Source: Bradyrhizobium sp. 21 (GTDB lineage: Bacteria > Pseudomonadota > Alphaproteobacteria > Rhizobiales > Xanthobacteraceae). Taken from it: a DNA stretch of 64,000 bases. Position numbers and translations under genes: made by a program. Location of the stretch: NCBI RefSeq assembly GCF_023073335.1, contig NZ_JADPJG010000035.1, forward strand, positions 398,667 through 462,666. The letters are read 5' to 3'. Below the pieces are notes generated by a model. The model saw only the letters and a list, made by a program, of their open reading frames with translations. It was not told the DNA's origin and ran no database searches. Shown here piece by piece: positions 1 through 9,122 of this stretch; the stretch's first letter is position 1, and each line of letters starts with the position of its first letter.

Positions 1-314
1 GCGCTGGCGCGGGCGGAACGTTCGTCCTCGGTCAGGGTGCGCAGCACCACGCCGGAGCCGGCGTTACGCGGCGGTGCCGGACGCGCGGGAGCGGGTGCAG
101 GCGCGGCCGGTGCCGGCTTTGCAGCCGCCACGGGAGCCTGCGGCTCGGGGCTGCCGTCGATACGGCGCTTGCCGCGCTTCTCGACCACGACCTGCTTGCT
201 GCGGCCATGGCTGAAGCTCTGGCGCACAGTGCCCGTTTCGACGCGCGGCTTGAGCGATAGCGTCTTGCTCGGAACGCTCAGCTTCTTGTCGTCAGGGGTC
301 TTGGTATCAACCAT
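1..314 (-). CDS. infB: translation initiation factor IF-2, N-terminal part (cut by window edge)
   Basis: IF-2 brings fMet-tRNA to the 30S subunit. Only the first ~104 codons are here; the gene runs off the left edge. It begins at an ATG (complement of 312-314) with MVDTKTPDDKKLSV, followed by a low-complexity Ala/Pro-rich stretch typical of the variable N-terminal region of alphaproteobacterial IF-2. The GTPase domain would lie outside the window, so the name rests on the N-terminal style and on its position after nusA and ylxR, the conserved order rimP-nusA-ylxR-infB. Gap to ylxR is about 70 bases, consistent with one transcript. Confidence 0.85.
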   Translation of the reverse strand, partial: MVDTKTPDDKKLSVPSKTLSLKPRVETGTVRQSFSHGRSKQVVVEKRGKRRIDGSPEPQAPVAAAKPAPAAPAPAPARPAPPRNAGSGVVLRTLTEDERSARAS

Positions 315-386
315 TCAGCAGTCCTAATCCTGATTTTGTTAACGTTGTGCGTTGCCGCACCGTTCTATCGGGTTGGTCGTTGTCTC

Positions 387-1070
387 TCAGAAATCCTGGC
401 CGGGCTCTTCGGCAATCTTGTCATCGTCCGCCATCCGGTATCGGACCAGCATCTGGCTACGTGACAGGAATGACTTGCTCGCCGGGCCCGCGAGCAGGGC
501 AGCATGTATCACATTTGACCGGGTAAGTGCCAAATCCAATTCTATCGATTTCAGTGCGGTGACGACGGGAATCTGCGGCTTGGCACCGCGATTTCCGGCA
601 TTTTGACGTGCCAGCATGTCCAATTTGCGGATTCCGTCCGCGGCCCCGTCGCTGGCATGGATCAGGACCTCGACCGTGCCTTCCTGCAGGGCGCTTTCGA
701 CCTTGCCGAAACCGGCCACGATCTGACGCGCCTTGGCGGCGATCCCAAGGGCTTCGGTAACGCCCCGGACCAGGAGCGCCTCGATGTCGGCGGGAAACGT
801 CTGGGAAACGCGCAGCTCGCGCCTGAAGGCCTTGCTAAAATGGTTACGCCGGACGGCTTCCGCAACCACCTCGCGGGAGGCGGTGACCCACATGCCGCGT
901 CCGGGCAGCTTGCGCTTGAGATCGGGAACTATCGCGCCTTGCGGCGAAACGACGAAGCGGATCAGCTCGTCGATCGGCCGGACCTCACGGCTGACCGCGC
1001 ACATCCGCATGGTCGCGGACTTTTCGGTCCGCGGTCCATGGTCGAGTTCGGGGTCAGTATCGGTGAGCAT
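387..1070 (-). CDS. ylxR: YlxR/DUF448 family RNA-binding protein
   Basis: 227 aa. Residues ~20-90 form a YlxR (DUF448) domain: RMCAVSRE near the start, then the GRGMWV motif typical of the family. The C-terminal half (~95-190) resembles an L7Ae/L30e-type RNA-binding fold, an arrangement common in alphaproteobacteria. It lies between nusA (23 bases away) and infB. YlxR proteins bind RNA and in some bacteria modulate RNase P; the role here is inferred from family and operon. Start ATG at 1070. Confidence 0.85.
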   Translation of the reverse strand: MLTDTDPELDHGPRTEKSATMRMCAVSREVRPIDELIRFVVSPQGAIVPDLKRKLPGRGMWVTASREVVAEAVRRNHFSKAFRRELRVSQTFPADIEALLVRGVTEALGIAAKARQIVAGFGKVESALQEGTVEVLIHASDGAADGIRKLDMLARQNAGNRGAKPQIPVVTALKSIELDLALTRSNVIHAALLAGPASKSFLSRSQMLVRYRMADDDKIAEEPGQDF

Positions 1071-1093
1071 TCGGGCGACATTCTCCTTTGCCC

Positions 1094-2704
1094 TTAAGCC
1101 GGCTGATCTTCTGCCGCCTCAGCCTCTTCGGCTGGCTTGGCAAGATCGGCCTCGGTGATCCAGCCGGCCCTGACACGGGCCTGCATGATCATGGCTTCGG
1201 CGTCGTCACGGGTGATCTCGATACCATCGAGCGCACCCGGATATTTGGTCTGCTCGCCGCCTTCCTTGCGCTCGGTCCAGCCGACCAGATCGTCGGTGGC
1301 GCAGCCGGCGAGGTCGTCGACCGTCTTGATGTCGTTTTCGCCGAACTTCACCAGCATCTTCGAGGTGACGCCCGGCACGTCCTTGACGGCGTCCTCGACA
1401 CCGAGCTCCTTGCGCTTGGCCTCGATCTCGGCCTCCTGCTGCTCGAGATATTCGCGGGCGCGATTCTGGAGCTCCTGTGCGGTCTCCTCGTCGAAGCCCT
1501 CGATGCCGGCGAGTTCCTTGATGTCCACCATCGCGAGTTCCTCGACCGAGGTGAAGCCCTCGGACGCCAGCAACTGGCCGACCACTTCGTCGACATTGAG
1601 CGATTCCATGAAGACCCGGGTGGAGTTCTCGAAGTCGGCCTGGCGGCGCTCCGATTCCTCCTGCTCGGTCAGGATGTCGATGTCCCAGCCGGTGAGCTGC
1701 GAGGCCAGGCGCACGTTCTGGCCGCGGCGGCCGATCGCCAGCGAGAGCTGGTTGTTGGTGTCGGGCACCACGACCTCGATGCGCTCACGGTCTTCGTCGA
1801 TGACGACCTTGGAGACCTCGGCCGGTGCCAGCGCGTTGACCACGAAGGTCGCGATGTCGGGCGACCAGGGAATGATGTCGATCTTCTCGCCCTGCAATTC
1901 GTTCACCACGGCCTGCACGCGCGAACCGCGCATGCCGACGCAGGCGCCGACCGGATCGACCGAGGAATCGCGGGAAATCACGCCGATTTTCGCGCGCGAG
2001 CCGGGATCGCGGGCGACCGCCTTGATCTCGACGATGCCGTCATAGATCTCGGGCACTTCCTGCGCGAACAGCTTGGCCATGAACTGCGGATGGGTGCGGG
2101 AGAGGAAGATCTGGGGGCCGCGGGTCTCGCGGCGGACGTCGAAGATGTAGGCGCGGACGCGGTCGCCGTTGCGGAACACTTCGCGGGGCAGCATCTCGTC
2201 GCGACGGATGATGGCTTCACCGCGCCCGAGGTCGACGATCACGCTGCCATATTCGACGCGCTTGACGACGCCGTTGACGATGTCGCCGATGCGGTCCTTG
2301 AATTCCATATATTGCCGGTCGCGCTCGGCTTCGCGCACCTTCTGCACGATCACCTGCTTGGCCGACTGCGCGGCGATGCGGCCGTATTCCAGCGGCGGCA
2401 GGGTGTCGGCGATGGTGTCGCCCACCTGGGCACCAGGGTTGGCGCGCTGCGCGTCCACCAGCGAGATCTGGTTGGAGTGGTTTTCGACCGTCTCGACCAC
2501 CAGCATGTGACGCGACAGCCGCAGCTCGCCCTTCTTCGGGTCGATCTCGGCATGGACGTCGGTCTCGCTGCCGTACCGTGCCCGCGCCGCCTTGGCGATG
2601 GCGTCCTCCATCGCCGCGATGACGATGCCGCGGTCGATCGATTTTTCGCGCGCAACGGCGTCGGCGATCTGGAGCAATTCAAGTCGATTGGCGCTGACTG
2701 CCAT
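1094..2704 (-). CDS. nusA: transcription termination/antitermination factor NusA
   Basis: 536 aa. NusA binds RNA polymerase and nascent RNA to control pausing, termination and antitermination. Visible domains in order: N-terminal RNAP-binding domain (~1-130); S1 domain (~135-200, GDIVNGVVKRVEYG); two KH domains (~230-350, with VGMRGSRVQAV and LAIGRRGQNVRLA as GxxG loops); C-terminal helix-hairpin-helix repeats (~375-480); an acidic tail ending EEAEAAEDQPA. The start ATG at 2704 has a GGAG element upstream. It is 2 bases from the rimP stop, so translational coupling is likely. Confidence 0.97.
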   Translation of the reverse strand: MAVSANRLELLQIADAVAREKSIDRGIVIAAMEDAIAKAARARYGSETDVHAEIDPKKGELRLSRHMLVVETVENHSNQISLVDAQRANPGAQVGDTIADTLPPLEYGRIAAQSAKQVIVQKVREAERDRQYMEFKDRIGDIVNGVVKRVEYGSVIVDLGRGEAIIRRDEMLPREVFRNGDRVRAYIFDVRRETRGPQIFLSRTHPQFMAKLFAQEVPEIYDGIVEIKAVARDPGSRAKIGVISRDSSVDPVGACVGMRGSRVQAVVNELQGEKIDIIPWSPDIATFVVNALAPAEVSKVVIDEDRERIEVVVPDTNNQLSLAIGRRGQNVRLASQLTGWDIDILTEQEESERRQADFENSTRVFMESLNVDEVVGQLLASEGFTSVEELAMVDIKELAGIEGFDEETAQELQNRAREYLEQQEAEIEAKRKELGVEDAVKDVPGVTSKMLVKFGENDIKTVDDLAGCATDDLVGWTERKEGGEQTKYPGALDGIEITRDDAEAMIMQARVRAGWITEADLAKPAEEAEAAEDQPA

Positions 2705-2706
2705 GG

Positions 2707-3486
2707 CTAGTCTCCTTCGTCAGGATCGATTTCGCCCCGCCGCGCGCGTTCGGCGGCCAGGCGATGTTTCTTGGTATTGGTCGGAGCCGGCTTCTTTGTC
2801 GTGGCTGGTGCCGGCTTCTTTATCGGCTTCGTGTTCTTGGTCGTTTTTTCGCTGATGCTGGCGTGCGGTGCCGCCGGCGGCTCCAGACCGAGATTGCGGC
2901 GCATTTCGCGTGCCTGGGCCTTGCCGCGGCGCATGGATTCCGCGATCAGCTCGTCCGTCAGCACCAGCCGCGCCTCGCCGATATCCTCCATCGTCAGGAG
3001 AACGTCGACCTCGTCGCCCGCCTTGGCGTCGTCGCGACGCAGATGCACGCGATCGCCTTCGACAGCGCCGATCATGCCGCGGAACCGCTTCCGCCCCTCA
3101 TGGGCGACCGCCATCTCGATCTTCACCAGATGCCCGGCATAACGCTCGAAATCGGAGCGGCGCACCAGCGGGCGGTCGATCCCCGGCGAGGAGATTTCCA
3201 GCCGATAGGCGCGATCGATGGGGTCTGCGACGTCAAGCACGGGCGACAGCGCCCGCGAGATCGCCTCGCAATCCTCGAGCTGCATCGAGCCGTCCGGCCG
3301 CTCCGCCATGACCTGCACGGTGCAGCCAGATTCCCCGGAAATGCGGATCCGCACCAGACGGTAGCCCATGCCTTCGAGCACCGGCCCCGCGACCGCGGAC
3401 ACCCGTGCCGCCACGCCCGGCTCGATGACGAGCCTCGGCTCGGCCAGCAACTCGGCATCCGTGGAACCAGCGTTCGGTTCGGTCAT
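2707..3486 (-). CDS. rimP: ribosome maturation factor RimP
   Basis: 259 aa from the ATG at 3486 (an in-frame TTG at 3498 would add four residues). RimP acts in 30S subunit assembly. The core (~20-190) carries the family pattern EISSPGIDRPL followed by a second beta-barrel domain. The C-terminus has a long Lys/Pro/Thr-rich extension (~205-240, repeated KKPAP and TKK), giving a longer protein than the E. coli form (~150 aa); such tails are seen in Bradyrhizobiaceae. First gene of the nusA-ylxR-infB operon. Confidence 0.95.
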   Translation of the reverse strand: MTEPNAGSTDAELLAEPRLVIEPGVAARVSAVAGPVLEGMGYRLVRIRISGESGCTVQVMAERPDGSMQLEDCEAISRALSPVLDVADPIDRAYRLEISSPGIDRPLVRRSDFERYAGHLVKIEMAVAHEGRKRFRGMIGAVEGDRVHLRRDDAKAGDEVDVLLTMEDIGEARLVLTDELIAESMRRGKAQAREMRRNLGLEPPAAPHASISEKTTKNTKPIKKPAPATTKKPAPTNTKKHRLAAERARRGEIDPDEGD

Positions 3487-3846
3487 ATCAGAGGTCAAGG
3501 CGCTCGATGGTTAAGGCTTGGTTAAGACGCCAAAGCCGCTTCGGAATTTTCCCGACAGCAAGTCGGGCCGTAATCTTCCGCCAAGCCGCGTTCAGGTAAT
3601 AAAAAAGAGCGGGTCCTTTCGGGCCCACTCTCACTACGCGGATCGTATGAGAAGATGAATTGGCGCTGATATAGCCCTTTCCAGTCTCCCGGACAAGGCC
3701 CATCGCGGGACAGACGCGGCTTTTTGCGTCCGGCCCGGCCCGCCCACGCAACGCTTCCTTCACCTCCGAGGGCTAAATTCGCTGATTGTGGGGCGGCTTG
3801 GACCAAGGGCGCACCCGCGGCGTGCCCTATACGAGTTTGCGTTTTC
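3487..3846. other. divergent intergenic region between rimP and the DUF2336 gene
   Basis: 360 bases without a convincing gene. It contains an intrinsic terminator pointing along the minus strand (see 3601-3630), which lies upstream of rimP rather than at the end of a known gene. The minus-strand stretch ~3630-3760 could be the body of a small RNA or a leader peptide region: an ATG at 3703 opens a frame beginning MGLVRETGKGYI that crosses the terminator. The DUF2336 gene starts at the right edge. No clear sigma-70 promoter was recognised on either strand. Confidence 0.5.
3601..3630 (-). terminator. intrinsic terminator in the rimP-nusA leader
   Basis: Arms 3607-3616 and 3621-3630 pair around a GAAA tetraloop (one wobble, one mismatch) and on the minus strand are followed by six U. 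It sits ~115 bases before the rimP start on the same strand, so it either ends a short upstream transcript or attenuates the operon. Confidence 0.75.
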
Positions 3847-4929
3847 ATGACCGTTGCCACGTCGCTCATTCCTGGACTTGAGGATATCGTCAAACGTGGC
3901 GACCCGCGGCGTCGCGGCGAAATCGCGTACGCCGTCTCCCAATTGTTCTTCCAGGACGCCGAGAAGCTGCGTCCCGATCTCGTCGGTCTCTTCGACAATC
4001 TGCTGATCGATCTCGTTCCGCACGCCGAGCTCGCCTCGCGCGTCGATCTCGCCGAACGCTTTTCGCGGCTGAACAACGCTCCGCCCCATCTGGTCAGTCA
4101 GCTCGCGCGCGAAAACGAAATTGCGGTGGCAGGTCCCGTGCTGCGCCACTCGCCGGTGCTCGATGACGCCGCCCTGATCGAAATCGCGCGTTTGAAGGGC
4201 CAGGGCCATCTGCTGGCGATGACCGAGCGCCCCACATTGTCCGCTGTCGTCACCGACGTGCTGGTCGAGCGCGGCGATCGCGACGTGGTGCGCCGCGCCG
4301 CGGGCAATTCCGGCGCGGTGTTCTCGCCTGGCAGCTATTCCGAGCTGATCAAGCGCGCGGCCCAGGACGGCGTGCTGACGCTCAAGATTGGCCAGCGCGA
4401 AGACCTTTCGGGCGAGAACCTGAAGGAGCTTCTGAACGGCACGCTCGACGTCATCCGCCGCCGCCTCTCCATCGTGGTCAATCCGGTGCGCCAGGTCGAG
4501 ATCAAGCGCGCCATGGCGGCGATCGAGGAAGCCACCCTGCCGCCGGGCCCGCGTCGCGATTTCGTGGGGGCACAGCGCACGGTGCTGGCCTTGCATCGCG
4601 AGGGTCATCTCGGCGAGAGCGCGCTGCTCGGCTTCGCCAAGGCTCACAAATACGAGGAATCGGTCGCTTCGCTCTCGGCGATGTCCGGCGTCCGCCTCTC
4701 GATCCTCGATCGCCTGATCGCAGGCGACCGCTACGATCCGATTCTGGTTCTCGGGCGCATGCTGAACCTGGGCTGGCCCACGGTGCGCGCGCTGGTTCTG
4801 CTGTGGCACGGTCCGCACCGCACGCCGGCCGACGCCGACATCGAGCAGGCGCGCGTGAACTTCACGCGCCTGATGCCGGCGACCGCCGAACGCGTGGTAA
4901 ACTTCTGGCGCAACCGTCAGACGATCTAA
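3847..4929 (+). CDS. DUF2336 domain-containing protein
   Basis: 360 aa. Starts at the ATG at 3847 (MTVATSLIPGLED). The frame stays open for 41 codons upstream, but that part has no protein-like composition. The sequence is helical, with repeated 'LSAVVTDVLVERGD' and 'LALHREGHLGESAL' type segments, matching alphaproteobacterial DUF2336 proteins, whose biochemical role is not established. No signal peptide or membrane segment. Its stop codon overlaps the trmB stop codon: TAA (plus) and TAG (minus) share bases 4927-4928. Confidence 0.8.
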   Translation: MTVATSLIPGLEDIVKRGDPRRRGEIAYAVSQLFFQDAEKLRPDLVGLFDNLLIDLVPHAELASRVDLAERFSRLNNAPPHLVSQLARENEIAVAGPVLRHSPVLDDAALIEIARLKGQGHLLAMTERPTLSAVVTDVLVERGDRDVVRRAAGNSGAVFSPGSYSELIKRAAQDGVLTLKIGQREDLSGENLKELLNGTLDVIRRRLSIVVNPVRQVEIKRAMAAIEEATLPPGPRRDFVGAQRTVLALHREGHLGESALLGFAKAHKYEESVASLSAMSGVRLSILDRLIAGDRYDPILVLGRMLNLGWPTVRALVLLWHGPHRTPADADIEQARVNFTRLMPATAERVVNFWRNRQTI

Positions 4930-5636
4930 AGCCGCCGAAACCGCAGATACGCCGCCTTGCGGCCCTCGCGCGTGGCCTTCCGGCCGTAGCGCGTCATGGT
5001 GTATCCGTCCCAGGGCAGACGAAAATCGTCGGCGCGCTCCGCGAGCCAGACGAAATCCGTCGAACGCGCCAGATGCGACAGCGTCCAGGCGCAGTAATCG
5101 TCGATGTCGCAGACGAAACGGAATTCGCCGCCGGCTTTCAGCACGCGCGCCATCGCGGCGATGGTCCGGTCCTGGACGAAGCGCCGCTTCCAGTGCCGCC
5201 GTTTCGGCCAGGGATCGGGATGGATCAGGTCGATCCGCGACAGCGAAGCCTTCGGCAGCCACGCCAACAGCTCGGCGGCATCGCCCGCGAACAGTCGGAT
5301 GTTGTCGATATTGGCGGACTCGATCTGCGCGAGGATCTTCGCCATGCCGTTGACATAGGGCTCGCAGCCGATGAAGCCGGTCGTGGCGAAGTTTTGCGCT
5401 TCCGCCGCCAGATGCTCGCCGCCGCCGAAGCCGATCTCGAGCCGCACATCGTCTGCTGCGGGATCGAAGATCTCAGCGGCATTCGTCGGCACCTCGGTCG
5501 CGATGTCGAGCGCCAGATGCGGCAGCAGATGATCAATCAGCTCGGCCTGGTGCTGCCGCAGCTTGTGGCCCTTGCGGCGTCCGAAGAACGCACGCTCGCT
5601 GTCATCGCGATCGGGGTCTGATTTGCGCTCGCTCAT
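4926..5636 (-). CDS. trmB: tRNA (guanine(46)-N7)-methyltransferase
   Basis: 236 aa. Methylates N7 of G46 in the tRNA variable loop using S-adenosylmethionine. Visible motifs: SAM-binding EIGFGGGEHL (~67-77), the FAGDAAEL stretch, the family signature HPDPWPKRRHWKRR (~138-152), and a C-terminal DGYTMTRYG. The ATG overlaps the TGA of the upstream M20 peptidase gene (ATGA at 5633-5636), indicating coupled translation. Confidence 0.95.
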   Translation of the reverse strand: MSERKSDPDRDDSERAFFGRRKGHKLRQHQAELIDHLLPHLALDIATEVPTNAAEIFDPAADDVRLEIGFGGGEHLAAEAQNFATTGFIGCEPYVNGMAKILAQIESANIDNIRLFAGDAAELLAWLPKASLSRIDLIHPDPWPKRRHWKRRFVQDRTIAAMARVLKAGGEFRFVCDIDDYCAWTLSHLARSTDFVWLAERADDFRLPWDGYTMTRYGRKATREGRKAAYLRFRRL

Positions 5637-6760
5637 CGCAGCGTCTGGTAAAGGCGATGCAGGAGCCGCGCGCGCGGTTCGAGCGAGGAGACGTAGAGCT
5701 GCTCATAATGCGTGTGTGCGCCCTTGCCGTCGACGCCGAGTCCGTCGAGCGTCGCGGTGTGGGCTGCGGTGAAATTGCCATCCGAGCCGCCGCCGGTGTG
5801 GGTGTCGACCAGCTCGAAGCCGATCTCCGTGGCGATCGTCTTTGCATGTTCGTACAGCGAGGCGCCTGCGTTGTTCTTCTCATAAGGCGGACGATTGAGC
5901 CCGCCCGTGACCTTGACAGAGACGCCATCCGTCTTCGATGTCAGGGCGAGGATCTTGCCGACGAACTCGTCCGCGTCCTTGAAGCTCTGCACACGCAGAT
6001 CGATTTCGGCATGGGCTTCTTCCGGCGTCACGTTGGGTCGCGTGCCGCCGCGCACCACGCCGACATTGACGGTGACGCCGCGCGGCAGATCGTTCATCGC
6101 TTCCAGCGCCAGGATGACGTTGGCAAGCTCGCGGATCGCGCTGCGGCCATCCTGGGGCCGCGTGCCGGCATGCGCGGGGACACCCTTGATGAAGACTTCG
6201 AAGCGCCCGACGCCCTTGCGGCCCGTGACGATCTTGCCGCCGTCGCGCGCGGGCTCCGTCACCAGCACGTATTTGGCGTTGCGTCCTTCCTTCTCAATCA
6301 GTGCACGCGAGGTCGGGCTGCCGATCTCTTCGTCCGACGTGAACAGGTGGGTGATGCCGAGCGGCGAGCGATCGGCCGTGGCGCAAAGCGCGCGAAAGGC
6401 GTGATGGGCGATGTAGGCGCCACCCTTCATGTCGTAGATGCCAGGACCGAACGCGCTGTCGCCTTCGATCTTGAACGGCAGGCGCTCGATGAATCCCATG
6501 GGATGAACGGTATCGAGGTGGCTCAACACCAGAATACCCGGCCGGTCCTGGCCCCAGGTCGAGCGCGCCACGAGGTGATCGCCGCAGCCATCGACGCCGG
6601 CGACGCGTTCGAGCGTAACAGGCAGATCGCGGTATTGCTCCGCGACCACAGAGATCAGCTTGTTGACCTGTTCAGGCGCGTCCGTCGGCGTCTCGACCTC
6701 CACCCAGCGGCGAATACCATCGAGAATGGTTTGGGAATCGAACCAATTGGAGCTGGCCAT
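5633..6760 (-). CDS. M20 family metallopeptidase (glutamate carboxypeptidase type)
   Basis: 375 aa from the ATG at 6760 (MASSNWFDSQTI); upstream in-frame starts at 6787/6790 are possible. Zinc peptidase of the carboxypeptidase G2/ArgE/DapE clan. Metal and catalytic motifs: LSHLDTVHPMG (His-x-Asp), DMKGGAYIA (bridging Asp), TSDEEIGSPTSR (catalytic Glu pair) and GGGSDGNF (C-terminal ligand region). No signal peptide, so probably cytoplasmic. Substrate unknown; N-acylated amino acids or dipeptides are the family norm. Overlaps trmB by 4 bases. Confidence 0.88.
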   Translation of the reverse strand: MASSNWFDSQTILDGIRRWVEVETPTDAPEQVNKLISVVAEQYRDLPVTLERVAGVDGCGDHLVARSTWGQDRPGILVLSHLDTVHPMGFIERLPFKIEGDSAFGPGIYDMKGGAYIAHHAFRALCATADRSPLGITHLFTSDEEIGSPTSRALIEKEGRNAKYVLVTEPARDGGKIVTGRKGVGRFEVFIKGVPAHAGTRPQDGRSAIRELANVILALEAMNDLPRGVTVNVGVVRGGTRPNVTPEEAHAEIDLRVQSFKDADEFVGKILALTSKTDGVSVKVTGGLNRPPYEKNNAGASLYEHAKTIATEIGFELVDTHTGGGSDGNFTAAHTATLDGLGVDGKGAHTHYEQLYVSSLEPRARLLHRLYQTLR

Positions 6761-6875
6761 GGGCGCATCTGTGCCTTTGAATCGCATCATCGGGGTGGAC
6801 GCACATCCAAGCGCGCCCGCAAATGACGACATAGGCCAGATTTGATGCGGTCTCAAATCGGATTGAGACGGCGCG

Positions 6876-7289
6876 TCAGCGCTTGTCGGGGCCTTCGCGG
6901 GCCGCGATCTGCTCGACCAGATCGACGATCGAGCGGCGCATCTTCGAATCGGTGATTCGCGTGAACGCCTTGGTCAAGGCGAGTCCTTCGGAGGTCGCAA
7001 GGAAGTCCGAGACGTAAGACGGCGATGCGCCTTCGCTGAAGCCATCCGGGCCCGGCACGCCGCTCGGACCGCCCTCGAACAGGAACGACACCGGCACCTG
7101 GAGAATTTCGGAAATCTGCTGGATGCGGCTCGCGCCGACCCGATTGGTGCCCTTCTCGTACTTCTGGACCTGCTGGAAAGTCAGGCCCAAAGCTTCACCG
7201 AGCTTTTCCTGGCTCATGCCCAACATGATGCGGCGCATGCGCACGCGACTGCCGACATATTTGTCAACAGGGTTGGGCGCTTTCGACAT
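6876..7289 (-). CDS. XRE-family helix-turn-helix transcriptional regulator
   Basis: 137 aa. A Cro/CI-type HTH occupies ~10-65 (VRMRRIMLGMSQEKLGEAL, then FQQVQKYEKGTNRV), followed by FLFEGGP and a C-terminal helical region. This is the HTH gene commonly found next to lnt in Rhizobiales. The start has GAGGAA directly before ATG 7289. A ~218-base gap separates it from lnt upstream. Target genes are not evident. Confidence 0.9.
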   Translation of the reverse strand: MSKAPNPVDKYVGSRVRMRRIMLGMSQEKLGEALGLTFQQVQKYEKGTNRVGASRIQQISEILQVPVSFLFEGGPSGVPGPDGFSEGASPSYVSDFLATSEGLALTKAFTRITDSKMRRSIVDLVEQIAAREGPDKR

Positions 7290-7508
7290 TTCCTCAGCCC
7301 TCCAAACATCACCCTCGGCGCAATCAGGAATGCCTCGGGTGTACGCATCTTCAAAATCAAAGCCTGTTATTGGGAAACATTGCGGAGAAATTTAGCAATG
7401 CCCACTGTCTTTTGCAGCCGGTGCAGAATGAGGAGGCCGCATGCAGTCTGTCAACCGTGGGACTACGGTTGTCAAAAGTTTCCGGCTGCATCGGCAGCGA
7501 CGGCGTGA

Positions 7509-9122
7509 TCAGGGGTGCCGTTTGGCAACACGTCGGCGGACCGCCAGAAACACGGCCAGCGCGACGAGCATCGCCGCCGGCACATCGCCCACCTGCGCAT
7601 AGACGGTGGGCGGGATCGCGGCGGGCAGGCTTGCATCCAAAATGCCTTCGATTCCGAGACCGAGGCTCGCCACGGTGCGCCCCACCGGGTCGATCACTGC
7701 GGAGACGCCGGTATTGGCGGAGCGGACCAGCGGCAATCCGAGCTCGATCGCGCGCATCCGCGCCTGCTCCAGATGTTGATAGGGGCCGGTCGAGATGCCG
7801 AACCACCCGTCGTTGGTGAGATTCACAATCCAGCCCGGACGTTCATTGCGTCCAGTCACCTCGCCGGGAAAGATTGCTTCGTAGCAGATCAGCGGCAGCG
7901 CGGACGGCGCGCCGGGGATCGGCAGCGCATGGCGCACGGTGCCCGGAATGAAGCCGCCGCGCACACGCGTGAGTTGCTCGAAACCGAGCTTCTCCATCAG
8001 ATCCTGGTAGGGAAGAAATTCGCCGAACGGCACCAAATGCAGCTTGTCGTACACCGCGAGTACGCTGCCGTCGTGGTCGATCACGTAGATCGAATTATAG
8101 GCGCGGGTGATCGGCGTGCCCCGCGGTAGGTCAGGCGCGCGGACCGAACCCGTGATCAGCACGGTGCCCTTGGGCAGAAGCTCGGCGATTTGCGCCATCG
8201 CATCGGCTTCGCGGGCCAGGAAGAACGGAAAGGCGGATTCCGGCCAGATCAGAATGGTGGCATCGCGCACGCCGGTCGATTGCGGCCCGGAGGCGCGGTC
8301 CGACAGCGCCAGATATTTCTTCATCACCTCCGCCTTGGCGGCGTAGTTGAATTTCGCGTCTTGCTGGAGATCCGGCTGCATCAGGCGCAGCTTGGTGCCC
8401 GCGACCATCGTGGTCGGATGCAGCGACAGGCGGATCGTGCCGAAGATGCTCATGACAAGCAGGAGCGCCACCGCTGCGGCCGGCACGCGCCACGGCAGGC
8501 GGCGATCGGGCGTGCGGTCGATCAGCGATGCAGGGCTCGCGAAGATCGCAACCGTCAGGAACGTCATGCCCCACAGGCCGATCAGCGACGCCGTCTGCGC
8601 CAGCGGCAGCGGTTCGGACAGCGCGTAGCCGAAGGTGTTCCAGGGAAAGCCGGTCAGCGCGTGACCGCGCAGCCATTCGCTGATGGTGAGGCTCGCCGCG
8701 AGCGCGAGCACGCGCGTGGCGTTCTTGGTCCAGAGCAGGCGCGCGAGCGCAAAGCCCATCGCCGTGAAGATGGAAAGATAAGCCGGCAGGCCGAGCACGG
8801 CGAACGGCGTCAGCCAGGCGAACACATCGGCGTCGACGAAGAAGGCGTAGCCGATCCAGTAGAGGCCGGGGACGAAATAGCCGAGCCCGAACCAGTAGCC
8901 GGTCAGCGCCGCGGCGGGGACGCCGCGGTATCGTCCGGCGCCGGCGCCGTCGATCAGCCAGACCAGCACCGGGAAAGTGATGAACAGCACGGGGAAGATG
9001 TTGAACGGCGCCAGCGCCAGCACTGACAGCGCCCCGGCGGCCATGGCGACGAGCGCGCGCTTCCAACCCCAGGCGAGGATGACGGCAAGCGCGATCTGGC
9101 GAAGTCGCTGGAACGGGCTCAC
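7509..9122 (-). CDS. lnt: apolipoprotein N-acyltransferase
   Basis: 537 aa. Inner-membrane enzyme adding the third acyl chain to lipoproteins. An N-terminal half with about six hydrophobic segments (~15-215) is followed by a nitrilase domain. The catalytic triad residues are visible: Glu in IWPESAFPFF, Lys in DKLHLVPFGEFLPY, Cys in PLICYEAIFPG. The start is GTG at 9122, overlapping the corC-like stop (GTGA), so translation is coupled to the upstream gene. Confidence 0.95.
   Translation of the reverse strand: MSPFQRLRQIALAVILAWGWKRALVAMAAGALSVLALAPFNIFPVLFITFPVLVWLIDGAGAGRYRGVPAAALTGYWFGLGYFVPGLYWIGYAFFVDADVFAWLTPFAVLGLPAYLSIFTAMGFALARLLWTKNATRVLALAASLTISEWLRGHALTGFPWNTFGYALSEPLPLAQTASLIGLWGMTFLTVAIFASPASLIDRTPDRRLPWRVPAAAVALLLVMSIFGTIRLSLHPTTMVAGTKLRLMQPDLQQDAKFNYAAKAEVMKKYLALSDRASGPQSTGVRDATILIWPESAFPFFLAREADAMAQIAELLPKGTVLITGSVRAPDLPRGTPITRAYNSIYVIDHDGSVLAVYDKLHLVPFGEFLPYQDLMEKLGFEQLTRVRGGFIPGTVRHALPIPGAPSALPLICYEAIFPGEVTGRNERPGWIVNLTNDGWFGISTGPYQHLEQARMRAIELGLPLVRSANTGVSAVIDPVGRTVASLGLGIEGILDASLPAAIPPTVYAQVGDVPAAMLVALAVFLAVRRRVAKRHP

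Noticed and set aside
1088..2710. Long open frame on the plus strand opposite nusA (~540 codons)
   Set aside because: Shadow of the GC-rich nusA codons; composition is His/Asp/Leu-rich and no domain is seen.
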